A stretch of 64,000 bases of DNA from UBA9732 sp052170315 (GCA_052170315.1 JBQNAT010000002.1:1-64000); one strand, 5' to 3'. Positions 25,234 through 32,914 are shown, counted from the first letter of the stretch. Notes: generated by a model from the letters alone, not told the origin. Numbers and translations: made by a program.

Positions 25234-25985
25234 TAATAAACTCTCCTGTCATCGTCAAGAAAATACGCCATCTCACCGCTTCCATTGATACGACTCATGA
25301 TGTGGTCCCCAACCGTAGTAGCTATCTCGTCCTCGTCCATGTTGCTGACAATGACCGTCCGTTTTCCAAGAAGGTCTCTCTCAAGAATGAGACTCTCCAG
25401 GAAATCGTCCCACCTCTTCGGCACAAACTCGTCAAGGATTAGGACATCGTACTTCATGTACTCCTTGAAAAGACTGCTCGTTGTCTTCACTGCCTTCTTT
25501 CCATATGTGGATTTGACCAGCATCGAGAGCATGCTCAGGGTGGTGTAGTGGGCCGTTACCTTCAATCTGCACATGTCGTTGCAAATTCCTATGGCCATCC
25601 ATGTTTTACCGGCTCCGATCCCTCCCATCAGAAGAAGGAACTTCTTTGCCGTGGGAACCCATCTCGATATCTTCTGCTTGGCAACCTTGTCATCCTCCGA
25701 TATAACCTCCCATCCGTTGACGCTCAGGTTCTGCATCTGAGGGTCGACTCCTGAATGGTCAAGCATCTTCTGGACTTCCATCTTGTGGTTGTACATCTTC
25801 ATCTCCCTGTCTGCCTGGACATTCCTGAAGCTCTCCTGGCATTGAGGGCAATGTGGCTCGTCACCTTCACAGAAAAGACATGTCACCTCTCCGTGTACAT
25901 CACAGTAACACTGTTGCCTTAGACATTTCCTGTCTCTTATGAACGGAACGTATCTCTCTTCCGGCACTCCTAATCTTTCAAGCAT
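25233..25985 (-). CDS. DnaC/DnaI-type helicase loader (AAA+ ATPase)
   Basis: This is a 250-residue protein. An N-terminal zinc-binding segment has seven Cys, including CLFC and CPQC pairs (residues about 21-49). The AAA+ core follows with Walker A GGIGAGKT (about 121-128) and Walker B DVLILDEF (about 180-187). The C-terminus, with SRINGSGEMAYFLDDD, resembles DnaC-type sensor regions. It should load the host replicative helicase at the phage origin. ATG codons at 25988 and 25985 are both possible; spacing to GAGGAGG favours the second. Confidence 0.8.
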   Translation of the reverse strand: MLERLGVPEERYVPFIRDRKCLRQQCYCDVHGEVTCLFCEGDEPHCPQCQESFRNVQADREMKMYNHKMEVQKMLDHSGVDPQMQNLSVNGWEVISEDDKVAKQKISRWVPTAKKFLLLMGGIGAGKTWMAIGICNDMCRLKVTAHYTTLSMLSMLVKSTYGKKAVKTTSSLFKEYMKYDVLILDEFVPKRWDDFLESLILERDLLGKRTVIVSNMDEDEIATTVGDHIMSRINGSGEMAYFLDDDRRVY

Positions 25986-26679
25986 CATGCCTCCTCAGGG
26001 AGTCCGGCAACTCCCTTCTCATGTTTTCCTCTCCGACTATGGGAACAAGACTGTCTTTCATGAAGACCTTTGCTCCATCCCTGTCCGCAATGCTGCATAC
26101 CTGTTCTATCCATTCCCTTTCAGGGATGACCTTTCCTTTCCTTCTTCCTGTCTCGGCGCCTATGATTACCCATTCGAAATAACGGAAGTTGACCTTATCC
26201 GTGTCAAAAGGCCCCATGATGGGCTCGATGCTCAGGAATGTATGTAAGGAGTACCCTCCGATGAAAACAGGCTGTGCGTCGTTTACCGCTGTCGTACCGA
26301 ACCAAAAATTCCTGTCTGAAGGAAGAATCGCTCCCTTCCTCACCAGTTCGCTGAATCTTTCCGGATTCTTCGTCAGGAACAGATAGTTATGCCTCTCCGT
26401 TCTCCTGCAGATTTCGAAAATCGTCTTGATCCATCCGTCGGGAACCCAGCTTCCGAACAGGTCAGCCATGCTGCACACGAATATGTTCTTCTGCTCCTTC
26501 CATTTTCCCGGAATACCGAGTCTGCTTGCCCAGAACATCGGTTCGAATCCATTGGGGTACATCTTCGTCCCATCGAATCTGTGGGCAATGCTTCTCGCAT
26601 AGCAATACTCACATCCATGCTTGCACCCCGTGACAGGGTTCCATGTGCTGTCGCACCATTCAATCTTCGTCTTTTCCAT
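25978..26679 (-). CDS. DUF5131 (phage Gp37/Gp68-type) radical-SAM-like protein
   Basis: This 233-residue protein opens with TKIEWCDSTWNPVTGCKHGC and the cluster motif C19-x3-C23-x2-C26 (CKHGCEYC), the iron-sulphur signature of radical SAM enzymes. LSIEPIMGPF and WVIIGAETG are the other hallmarks of DUF5131. These proteins are common in phages and their substrate is unknown. A phage SAM synthetase lies a few genes downstream. The 5' end overlaps the small gene at 26660-26797. Confidence 0.8.
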   Translation of the reverse strand: MEKTKIEWCDSTWNPVTGCKHGCEYCYARSIAHRFDGTKMYPNGFEPMFWASRLGIPGKWKEQKNIFVCSMADLFGSWVPDGWIKTIFEICRRTERHNYLFLTKNPERFSELVRKGAILPSDRNFWFGTTAVNDAQPVFIGGYSLHTFLSIEPIMGPFDTDKVNFRYFEWVIIGAETGRRKGKVIPEREWIEQVCSIADRDGAKVFMKDSLVPIVGEENMRRELPDSLRRHDA

Positions 26680-26797
26680 CTTTTCCCTCTGCCATCCTCT
26701 TTATGTTCAGATAGAGAACAATGTCCTCATAGGCCACCGCCCCCCCCGGATCCTTTGGTAGCACCCTTATGATTTCGGCCAATTCCTTTTCACTCAT
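26660..26797 (-). CDS. Small acidic phage protein, 45 residues
   Basis: The ATG at 26797 opens a short frame with a helical start (SEKELAEIIRVL), a G8 tract encoding PGG, then a helix and a Lys/Asp tail. It overlaps the radical-SAM gene start by 20 bp. The ribosome site is weak. The G8 tract (plus-strand C8, 26740-26747) could vary in length and switch the frame. I do not recognise the product. Confidence 0.45.
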   Translation of the reverse strand: MSEKELAEIIRVLPKDPGGAVAYEDIVLYLNIKRMAEGKDGKDED

Positions 26798-26818
26798 CTC
26801 TTGCCCATTGAAAGGTTT

Positions 26819-26840
26819 TGCCGTGCACGTTGGCACGGCA
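26819..26840 (-). other. Strong hairpin after the lectin-like gene
   Basis: An 8-bp perfect GC-rich stem, TGCCGTGC with GCACGGCA, and a six-base loop begins 17 bases after the stop of the lectin-like gene. No T-run follows in the leftward direction, so it is not a simple terminator. Comparable hairpins lie downstream of variable repeats in diversity-generating retroelements. Confidence 0.6.
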
Positions 26841-26857
26841 GGTAACCAGTGTTTCAG

Positions 26858-27460
26858 TTAAAAAGCCCTCACGCCACAGACCGAGTAGCCGAGGTTCTTG
26901 CTGTAGCTGCAGCATGCCTGAAGGTTGGAATTCCAGAACCAGGCGATGGAACCCGAGGTCTCTGACGAAGACCACAGCCAAGTGATATCGAATGGGTCTA
27001 CGAGCTGTGCCGGACCCTTGTTGGCCATGAAGAATTCTCTCAACTTCTCCATCTCCTCTCTTGAAGGAACAAACCAGTCATCACAGCCGCCGACCTTCAG
27101 TGCACGCATCTCTACGATGAAATCCCATATCGTGTCCTTGTCCTTTCCATAGACGATTCCGAAAGCTTCAATGGCCTTTTCTGTGTTCTCTGCTCCTGAA
27201 CCGAACTTCTCCAGCGTTGCCAGACAGGTGTACCTGGCGTTGTATGGAATCCATCTTTTCCATGTACCCATTCTGCTGTTGAAAACCCAGAACTTAGGCC
27301 TGTTTCCTTCTTTCGTGACCCTGTAGGAATAGGGCATGTCACCGATACTTGGGTTTACCTTTCGTCCCCTGATATCGAAGAACTCCACCTCCTCTGTAGA
27401 TTCGCTGTCTATTAAGAAAATCCTTCCTCCGACCTGTTTTCTCTCGCATGTGTTTTCCAT
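26858..27460 (-). CDS. DUF1566/C-type-lectin-fold protein, possible diversification target
   Basis: This is a 200-residue protein. The C-terminal 75 residues carry the DUF1566/Lcl pattern: GCDDWFVPSREEMEKL, then WLWSSSET, an aromatic/Asn/Ser-rich stretch and the terminal GVRAF. Target proteins of diversity-generating retroelements share this fold and end. The N-terminal half is unassigned. No reverse transcriptase or template repeat is visible in the window. The ATG at 27460 has GGGAGG six bases upstream; longer readings overlap the upstream gene. Confidence 0.65.
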   Translation of the reverse strand: MENTCERKQVGGRIFLIDSESTEEVEFFDIRGRKVNPSIGDMPYSYRVTKEGNRPKFWVFNSRMGTWKRWIPYNARYTCLATLEKFGSGAENTEKAIEAFGIVYGKDKDTIWDFIVEMRALKVGGCDDWFVPSREEMEKLREFFMANKGPAQLVDPFDITWLWSSSETSGSIAWFWNSNLQACCSYSKNLGYSVCGVRAF

Positions 27461-27461
27461 C

Positions 27462-28079
27462 TCAATCCTCCCATAGTTTCGGATCGCCGCCCTTGCGCTT
27501 GCGGTCCCATTTACTGCTGTCATAAAGCTTCCTGTCAGAAACCTTCGTTCCGTTTCCCGAGTCCCGTTTCTCCCACGTCCTCACCGCAGCCTTCCAGTCC
27601 TTCATCGGCTGATTCCCGACTCTCCATCCCTTGGCTTCGTAGAAGTTCACGAACTGTTCTGCATCGACATCGTTTCCCCTGTCCCTGCAGTAGGCCCTTA
27701 CTTCCTCTATCGTCGGCTTCTCGAATCTCTTTGCCGGCCTGGCCTCAACCTCCGTGACCTTCTTCTGTTCCTCTTCCTGTCCTTTCGAAGGCACGATTCC
27801 CAGAAGCGGGGTGCATGCAATCCTGTAGTAGTCCACGCCGTTCTTCCTGAGGACGTCCTTTCTGACAAGTCCTTTCTCTGTCAATATGTTCACTGCATTG
27901 ATTACAGTCTGCTTCGTTGAGCCTATGGCATTCATGATGTATGTAAAGCTTCCCTCAAATCCGCTTTCACCATCCTGGGAAAACCCATATATGACTGCAT
28001 ACACGAGAAGCTCATTCCCTTTAAGGTTAAGTTCATTCCGCATGAAGGACTGAACCGTGAAATATGTTCCATCCTTCAT
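27462..28079 (-). CDS. Phage replication initiator-like winged-helix protein
   Basis: This is a 205-residue protein. Residues about 20-90 form a winged helix (LLVYAVIYGFSQ, STKQTVINAVNILTEKGLV). The C-terminal part has TIEEVRAYCRDRGNDVDAEQ and GNQPMKDWKAAVRTWEK, the DnaD-like domain found in phage replisome organisers. It would bind the origin and recruit the loader encoded downstream. The ATG at 28079 lies after a GAGGGG site and just inside the end of rusA. Confidence 0.75.
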   Translation of the reverse strand: MKDGTYFTVQSFMRNELNLKGNELLVYAVIYGFSQDGESGFEGSFTYIMNAIGSTKQTVINAVNILTEKGLVRKDVLRKNGVDYYRIACTPLLGIVPSKGQEEEQKKVTEVEARPAKRFEKPTIEEVRAYCRDRGNDVDAEQFVNFYEAKGWRVGNQPMKDWKAAVRTWEKRDSGNGTKVSDRKLYDSSKWDRKRKGGDPKLWED

Positions 28080-28507
28080 GCCTCGCCCCTTTCCTCGCAA
28101 ACTATCCTAACCGACATTCCTGGATATCTTGCCCACCTCTTGCTTACACATGCTACAACGATGCTTGCATCGTCCCTATAAATGATTCCATTGAGCGCAT
28201 CCTGCACAAGCTTCAGGTAGTTATCACAATCCGGCCTGCTTGTAATCCCAAGGTTTCCATTTATGGCTTTCTCCCTGCGCTTGTTCGACCAGCTTTTTGG
28301 GGGAACCCTGTAGACCTGGAGATAGAGATCAAGGGCCCCCTCCATCATCGGGTGTCCTGCCATCTTTTCCCTCGCAATCTGTGCGATAATCTGTTTGGAC
28401 TCTCTACTTTTTTGAGGATCAATCGCCCTTGGGTGGCCGTTGATTGTGGTAAACCTCGGCCTTCCCTGAGCCACTGGTTCTCCTCCGATAAGAATAGAAA
28501 ACTCCAT
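28076..28507 (-). CDS. rusA: RusA-type Holliday junction resolvase
   Basis: This is a 143-residue protein, normal for RusA. It has the entry motif GGEPVAQGRPRF, the catalytic-region motif RPDCDNYLKLVQDALNG and the following IYRDDASIV with paired Asp. It cuts recombination junctions in replicating phage DNA. It is coupled to the upstream gene by a TGATG overlap. Confidence 0.85.
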   Translation of the reverse strand: MEFSILIGGEPVAQGRPRFTTINGHPRAIDPQKSRESKQIIAQIAREKMAGHPMMEGALDLYLQVYRVPPKSWSNKRREKAINGNLGITSRPDCDNYLKLVQDALNGIIYRDDASIVVACVSKRWARYPGMSVRIVCEERGEA

Positions 28508-29118
28508 CAGAAATCCTCCTCTCCATCTTTGAAATCACTGAACCCGTCTCCGAAATTTTCTTCAGGTGCAGGAAGGCCCTTAAGCTCTTCAGGAGACTCA
28601 AGCTCAAACAGGTCGCTGTCCATTGCCTCGTACTGTTCTTCCCTTCCTATGTCTAGCTCTTTCTGGGCTCTGGCTCCATCAATGAATCTCGCTGCTGCAT
28701 TAAGGACTTTGAATATTCTCTCCGAATCGCTCTCCGTCAGATATTTCGGAAACTTCTCGGGACTGTTCCTGCTGAAGAAATCAGGGTCTGCAGTATGTCT
28801 TAGCGTAGGACTCTCGACGTCCACAGAATCCCTTGTGTCCGGAATAAACCAAAAGCCCTGAATCTTGTACAGGTCTCCCGAATCCGATGCCTTGACCGAC
28901 AGTCCGCATGTAGAGACTCTCTGTGCGGACAACTGCTCGTACCCTTCTGGATCCCTTATCTGCAAAGCACGCACCAACACTGGTGCGAGATTCCCTATGC
29001 CATCCTTCAGGTCTGTGTCTGGCTCTTCACTGGATATAATCTGCATGACATCGCCATTGTTCTTCTCGTACTTGATTTTGACTTTCTTCCCATCGTAGAA
29101 AACGCTCTGTATCAACAT
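28507..29118 (-). CDS. Unknown protein with SSB-like acidic tail
   Basis: This 203-residue protein lies between recT and rusA. The body is a mixed alpha/beta sequence that I do not recognise. The last 15 residues (FGDGFSDFKDGEEDF) form an acidic tip ending in Phe, like the protein-docking tails of single-stranded DNA-binding proteins; RecT next door also ends EPELEDF. A single-strand binding or recombination mediator role is plausible but unproved. The ATG at 29118 overlaps the recT stop (TGATG). Confidence 0.5.
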   Translation of the reverse strand: MLIQSVFYDGKKVKIKYEKNNGDVMQIISSEEPDTDLKDGIGNLAPVLVRALQIRDPEGYEQLSAQRVSTCGLSVKASDSGDLYKIQGFWFIPDTRDSVDVESPTLRHTADPDFFSRNSPEKFPKYLTESDSERIFKVLNAAARFIDGARAQKELDIGREEQYEAMDSDLFELESPEELKGLPAPEENFGDGFSDFKDGEEDF

Positions 29119-30077
29119 CAAAAATCCTCCAATTCTGGCTCTTCCCCAGCCGTGTTGTTCATTGAATATTCAGTGTCAAGAGCATCTTCGGAGTCTGCAT
29201 GAGTACTGACATCAGGCTTGTGGCTTTCGGGGTTATCCTCGTACTTGAAATCTCCACCGGAAATCGAACCGTCAGGGAGAAGGTCGTAATTTCCTCCAGT
29301 AGACTGGTCTGCTCTGGTGGCAAGAACCATCTTTGTACTAAAAACCCCGAACTTGTTCAGAGTGTTCTTTAGCAAAGTCTTCTTGGCCATTGCGGGAAAA
29401 TCCGTTTTCCACAATGAGTTCCACTTATTAAACGTTTTCGAGAACCTTTGGCCATGCTTGCTGATTTTGCTCACCGTCCAATACTCCGTATGATGGTATC
29501 CCTGGACTGTCTCTATGTAGCACGCATACCCGACAATCTTCTCTGTGTCCTCGATATCCCTATACCCTCCGACAACTGTTCTTATTTGCAGATCACCAGT
29601 GAGGATGTCCTGGGAGACAAGCTCGTCCTCGTATATTTCCGTCACATTGATGTTGGCATAATACCCTGACCGTATCGCTAATTGCATGAACCCCTTGGTC
29701 ATGATTTGGAATTGAGGGACTGGAATAGGCTCCGTTATCACCTTACCGTCGTTGCCCTTCAAAACCATTCCGTACTCATCTTTCTTGGGTACGTTTGTTA
29801 TGTATGGGATGATTGCCGCAAACCCCAGTGTCGGGGTGATATCAAGGTCAAGGCAGCACGCTATGACAGCGCATTTCATAACCTCAACCGCATTGCATTC
29901 TGCAAGTAGAGAGTTCTCCCCAACCACCTGAATCAAGGTACTCAGAAACCTGTTTGCCTTTCCCTCGTCATTGGAACAGAGACTTGCAATCCGCTTCACC
30001 CATGCATCGCTCTTCGCCAGCTCCTTAACCGTTGCCGACCTTGTACTACTCGATACCAATCCTGCCTTGTCAGCCAT
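29118..30077 (-). CDS. recT: RecT-family single-strand annealing protein
   Basis: This is a 319-residue protein. The central region has the RecT hallmarks: CCLDLDITPTLGFAAIIPY, QFQIMTKGFMQLAIRSGYY and MAKKTLLKNTLNKFG. The C-terminal 50 residues are acidic. It anneals single strands made by the YqaJ exonuclease encoded upstream, giving phage recombination. AAGGAGG precedes the ATG. Confidence 0.9.
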   Translation of the reverse strand: MADKAGLVSSSTRSATVKELAKSDAWVKRIASLCSNDEGKANRFLSTLIQVVGENSLLAECNAVEVMKCAVIACCLDLDITPTLGFAAIIPYITNVPKKDEYGMVLKGNDGKVITEPIPVPQFQIMTKGFMQLAIRSGYYANINVTEIYEDELVSQDILTGDLQIRTVVGGYRDIEDTEKIVGYACYIETVQGYHHTEYWTVSKISKHGQRFSKTFNKWNSLWKTDFPAMAKKTLLKNTLNKFGVFSTKMVLATRADQSTGGNYDLLPDGSISGGDFKYEDNPESHKPDVSTHADSEDALDTEYSMNNTAGEEPELEDF

Positions 30078-31038
30078 TCTTTACCTCCTTGGTCATCTCA
30101 AGACCGCCTATCTTTGCCATCCCAATGAGCCAAAGAATCGCAAACCTCGGACCCCTTACCTCAAAATGTCCTATGCATCTCTTCTTTGAAGCCTCGTCCG
30201 TGACAAAAGAAAGCGGAGTAGGATACACTCCTGTAGGAATGGTTTCCCATTTATTCGGATTAGGTTCTTGCTTGGGCTCATCATTAACAGCGCTCACCTG
30301 CTGAAAAGACTCATTATAGACAGGAACCTCTTCCGAGACTTTACCAATGATAAACTTCTGCTCCTCTGCCTCTTTCCTCGCATTCTCCTCTTCCCTTGCC
30401 CTTTTGACCGCCTCCATTTGCTCCTTGTCTTTCTGAAGCTTCAGGCCGAGCCTGAATGCTCTCTGGTAGTCTCCGAACTCTGCATAGTCTGAAAGCTGCT
30501 GATTTGAAAATTCACCTTGGAAAGAATCCAAAGCGAGCTTTATGTCATCTATGGCCTTCTTGATATCCTCACGTACCTGCTTCTCCGTGTAGGTCTTGTT
30601 GCCCCATTCCTTCTTCTGGATCCATCCGATACACCTTGTGGTGAAAGTAACAACGCTGTCGCTCTCTGCATCGACCATCTCCGCCATGATGTCCATGCAT
30701 TTTGCCAGTTTCTCGTCCCTTTGCCTCGATTCGATTTCCTTGACCTGGACGTCAAGGGCGTCTTCCGCATCCTTCACTACCTGCAGGATTGAATCGAAGT
30801 CGGCCTTGGCTATCTTCACAGGCTCGTCATATTGGTCCTGTGCCGACTTGAACGCTGCCTTGGCCTGTTTCTCGAAAGCCCTAAGCTTGGCAAGCGTTTC
30901 CTTGATGTTCTTGAGATTGTCCTCTGTGACCACTATCTCGTGGTACTTGGCCATCTCCTCGGTCACGGCGTTCTTTAGTTCAAGAATGTTGGTCCTGACG
31001 CTTCCACTCGTGACATTCGTACTCAGTGCAAATTCCAT
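30070..31038 (-). CDS. DUF1351 phage protein
   Basis: This is a 322-residue protein dominated by long charged helices (EDNLKNIKETLAKLRAFEKQ, then KAAFKSAQDQYDEPVKIAKADF), typical of DUF1351 proteins that sit beside recT in many phages. A C-terminal region of about 60 residues is different, mixed and Pro-rich. Its role in recombination is unknown. AAGGAGG precedes the ATG, and the 3' end overlaps recT by 8 bp. Confidence 0.7.
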   Translation of the reverse strand: MEFALSTNVTSGSVRTNILELKNAVTEEMAKYHEIVVTEDNLKNIKETLAKLRAFEKQAKAAFKSAQDQYDEPVKIAKADFDSILQVVKDAEDALDVQVKEIESRQRDEKLAKCMDIMAEMVDAESDSVVTFTTRCIGWIQKKEWGNKTYTEKQVREDIKKAIDDIKLALDSFQGEFSNQQLSDYAEFGDYQRAFRLGLKLQKDKEQMEAVKRAREEENARKEAEEQKFIIGKVSEEVPVYNESFQQVSAVNDEPKQEPNPNKWETIPTGVYPTPLSFVTDEASKKRCIGHFEVRGPRFAILWLIGMAKIGGLEMTKEVKNG

Positions 31039-31060
31039 CTTTTTCCTCCTTGGTCTTTGC

Positions 31061-31714
31061 TCAGAGGCTCAGAGTCACCTCCGGCCTTCTGTCTTCTTCT
31101 ATGAGCCTGTGCATCTCCGTGGCGTTGGAGAGCACCCACTTCATTGATTCGCCGCATTCGTCTCTCTTGAGGTTTTGTTCGACCACAAGATTGATAAGCG
31201 GATTCCATGCAACCCTTGCAAAGCCGAAAAGGAAGACCTCGCCGGCTTCCTCTTTGGTTATGAGCTGATGCATTGTCTGTGCTATGTAGTGCTTGGGAAA
31301 CTCGCTGTTGCTCCACATTTTGTAATCTGCAGCGTTCCTGATTGTCGTGGTCTTGATCTCCAGGATGGCCACAGCCCTCGTGTACTTGTTGTGGAGAACC
31401 CCGTCCAGTGTGCTTGCCATCCACGGATATTTGGGATTGACTTCAAGCCCGAACTGATTGTACTCAAGCTCCCAATCCGGATGTGTGAGCATGAAAAGCT
31501 GTCTCAGGATGTCTTCCGCATCCTTACCGAACTTAACGGCCTCGCTGTTTCCTATGCTCGGCCTGTCCTTCCTTCCGGTCTTTTCCTCCCAGACCGTCAG
31601 TTTTCCGTTCTTGTCAAACGGATTGATGCCGCAGTAGCTCCCGGCATCCGAGGCTGTGAGATACTTCCTGCGTTCCTCCAGCCACTCCTGTTCATTGTCG
31701 ATTTTAATGAGCAC
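31061..31714 (-). CDS. YqaJ-type viral recombinase/exonuclease
   Basis: This is a 217-residue nuclease from the lambda exonuclease superfamily, with KYLTASDAGSYCG at the start, FGKDAEDILRQLF, Asp in STLDG (about 104) and EIK (about 119-121) as the metal-binding core. It makes single strands for RecT. I choose GTG at 31714 because AAGGAG lies six bases upstream and a 25-codon leader ends just before it. An in-frame ATG at 31777 lacks a ribosome site. Confidence 0.8.
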   Translation of the reverse strand: MLIKIDNEQEWLEERRKYLTASDAGSYCGINPFDKNGKLTVWEEKTGRKDRPSIGNSEAVKFGKDAEDILRQLFMLTHPDWELEYNQFGLEVNPKYPWMASTLDGVLHNKYTRAVAILEIKTTTIRNAADYKMWSNSEFPKHYIAQTMHQLITKEEAGEVFLFGFARVAWNPLINLVVEQNLKRDECGESMKWVLSNATEMHRLIEEDRRPEVTLSL

Positions 31715-31715
31715 C

Positions 31716-31793
31716 CTATACTCCTTGGTCTTCCAAAAGCCGTGAATCTCGGCTAAGATTTCCATAGCAGACGTCATGACTCGCAAATTCCAT
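31716..31793 (-). CDS. 25-codon leader ORF coupled to the exonuclease gene
   Basis: AGGAGG lies seven bases before the ATG at 31793. The frame ends with TAG, one base before the GTG of the YqaJ gene. Its strong start and the near-touching stop suggest translational coupling or a regulatory leader. The peptide itself has no visible motif. Confidence 0.45.
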   Translation of the reverse strand: MEFASHDVCYGNLSRDSRLLEDQGV

Positions 31794-31837
31794 CCGTCTG
31801 CCTCCTTTGGCGTCCGCCTCATCAACGGGCGCCTTTT

Positions 31838-32173
31838 TTATTCCTGTTCGATTGCCGAGAGCCTCTTGTTCTCGTTGTACTGAAGGAAGGCCTTGTACCT
31901 TTCATCGACTGGTTTCTGCCTCCATGCGAGATATTCGTCCACATCCCATCTTCTGACTCCTGTCGGATACCCGGATTCGCCGAACCTCGGGAGAAGATAA
32001 CGCTCTCTTTCGTTGAGGCTCGATTCCGAAATTCCCTCGATCCTTGCAATGTCCTTGACCTTTACAGTCCTTGGAGCTCCTATTCTTCCAAGGGCAAGCT
32101 CCACAAGAACCTTCAGATCGTTGAACTCCGCCTTCAGGTCCATGAAATCTTCGTAGTCAACCATCTTGGTCAT
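31838..32173 (-). CDS. Helix-turn-helix DNA-binding protein (excisionase/MerR-like)
   Basis: This is a 111-residue protein. After a coiled N-terminus comes VKDIARIEGISESSLNERERYLLP, and then GYPTGVRRWDVDEYLAW, the layout of MerR/Xis-type winged helices. It may be an excisionase or early regulator. The ATG at 32173 has GGAGG seven bases upstream and overlaps the previous stop. Confidence 0.6.
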   Translation of the reverse strand: MTKMVDYEDFMDLKAEFNDLKVLVELALGRIGAPRTVKVKDIARIEGISESSLNERERYLLPRFGESGYPTGVRRWDVDEYLAWRQKPVDERYKAFLQYNENKRLSAIEQE

Positions 32174-32385
32174 CTGATTGCCTCCGACACCTCGATCTCC
32201 TTTGAGTAACATCCTTTGGAAACCTTGAGAATCTTTTCGGTAAAGTAGACAATCGCATCGTGATAGTAGGAAGGCTTGTCAACGCCAAGAATTTCCCTTG
32301 CATGACATATTGATTTCAGTTCTCCATCTGAAAAAGCTCGAGTCCTTAGCATCGTCTTATCTGTCTTAGCATTTGCTGTAATCAT
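32170..32385 (-). CDS. Small phage protein, 71 residues, first early gene
   Basis: It is divergent from the repressor-like gene. The ATG at 32385 lies about three bases after the likely transcription start set by TATAAT at 32400-32395, so the message may be leaderless. It contains basic, helical and Cys residues with no known motif. Two TTAGCAT sites lie inside its first codons. Confidence 0.5.
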   Translation of the reverse strand: MITANAKTDKTMLRTRAFSDGELKSICHAREILGVDKPSYYHDAIVYFTEKILKVSKGCYSKEIEVSEAIR

Positions 32386-32453
32386 GGTTTAATTATTATA
32401 TCAAATGCTAAGATTGTCAACAATATTTTTAAATTGTTTTTTAAAAATGCTAA
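32346..32453. promoter_or_regulatory. Early promoter region with four TTAGCAT/ATGCTAA sites
   Basis: TTAGCAT occurs at 32346-32352 and 32366-32372, and its inverse ATGCTAA at 32405-32411 and 32447-32453. The leftward promoter is TTGTTG (32423-32418), 17 bp, TATAAT (32400-32395). The two outer pairs flank it, and the rightward sites lie before the repressor-like gene, so they look like its operators. Confidence 0.6.
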
Positions 32454-32485
32454 AATCTGTTATTATTTTATTAAGAGGTAAAAAA

Positions 32486-32815
32486 ATGGATGGAAAAGAA
32501 TACTGGGAAAGAATAGACGGCAAACTAAAAGAAAAAGCGATTACTTTAACTGATTTGTGCGAAGCCACTGGATTAAATCGAGGAACACTGTATTCACAGC
32601 GAAATCGAAGAGCGATTCCTAAAACAAAGGAATATCAGATTATAGATGATTTCCTTGATTCATCTAACAAAACAATAGACAAGAGCGAAGAGATAATCGC
32701 AGTTGCTTTATACAAAGCCCTTAAAGCTGCAGCTCCCTCTGTGTTGCGTGGTCTCATTTCTGATTATCTTGAGAAAAAAGATATCTCGAATTTGAAGGAA
32801 GATATTACTGCTTGA
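32486..32815 (+). CDS. Repressor-like helix-turn-helix protein
   Basis: This 109-residue protein has an HTH_3-type N-terminus (LTDLCEATGLNRGTLYSQRNRRAIP) and a helical C-terminus. It is rightward, divergent from the early genes and next to the integrase end, the position of a lysogeny repressor. It lacks a LexA-type protease domain. The ATG at 32486 has AAGAGGT upstream. Confidence 0.7.
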   Translation: MDGKEYWERIDGKLKEKAITLTDLCEATGLNRGTLYSQRNRRAIPKTKEYQIIDDFLDSSNKTIDKSEEIIAVALYKALKAAAPSVLRGLISDYLEKKDISNLKEDITA

Positions 32816-32816
32816 A

Positions 32817-32914
32817 TTAGACTCATCTAACAGCCGTCTAAATTTTAGACGCTCGTCTAATTGACAAAGACCTCGTCTAAATTTTTGACGCAGAAGGCGT
32901 CTAATTTTTAGACG
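32817..32914. repeat. Array of CGTCTAA palindromes
   Basis: Five copies follow the repressor-like gene. 32817-32830 is a degenerate TTAGACTCATCTAA. 32835-32851 is CGTCTAAATTTTAGACG. 32854-32865 is a half or degenerate copy. 32874-32890 is CGTCTAAATTTTTGACG. 32898-32914 is CGTCTAATTTTTAGACG. The 17-bp units start 19-24 bp apart, about two helix turns. They look like cooperative protein-binding sites or iterons and not like terminators, since there is no consistent T-run. Confidence 0.65.

Noticed and set aside
30596..31147. 183-codon plus-strand frame opposite the DUF1351 gene
   Set aside because: Antisense, with no start signal or known motif.
32817..32914. CRISPR array
   Set aside because: Repeats are short palindromes with spacers of only a few bases and no cas genes.
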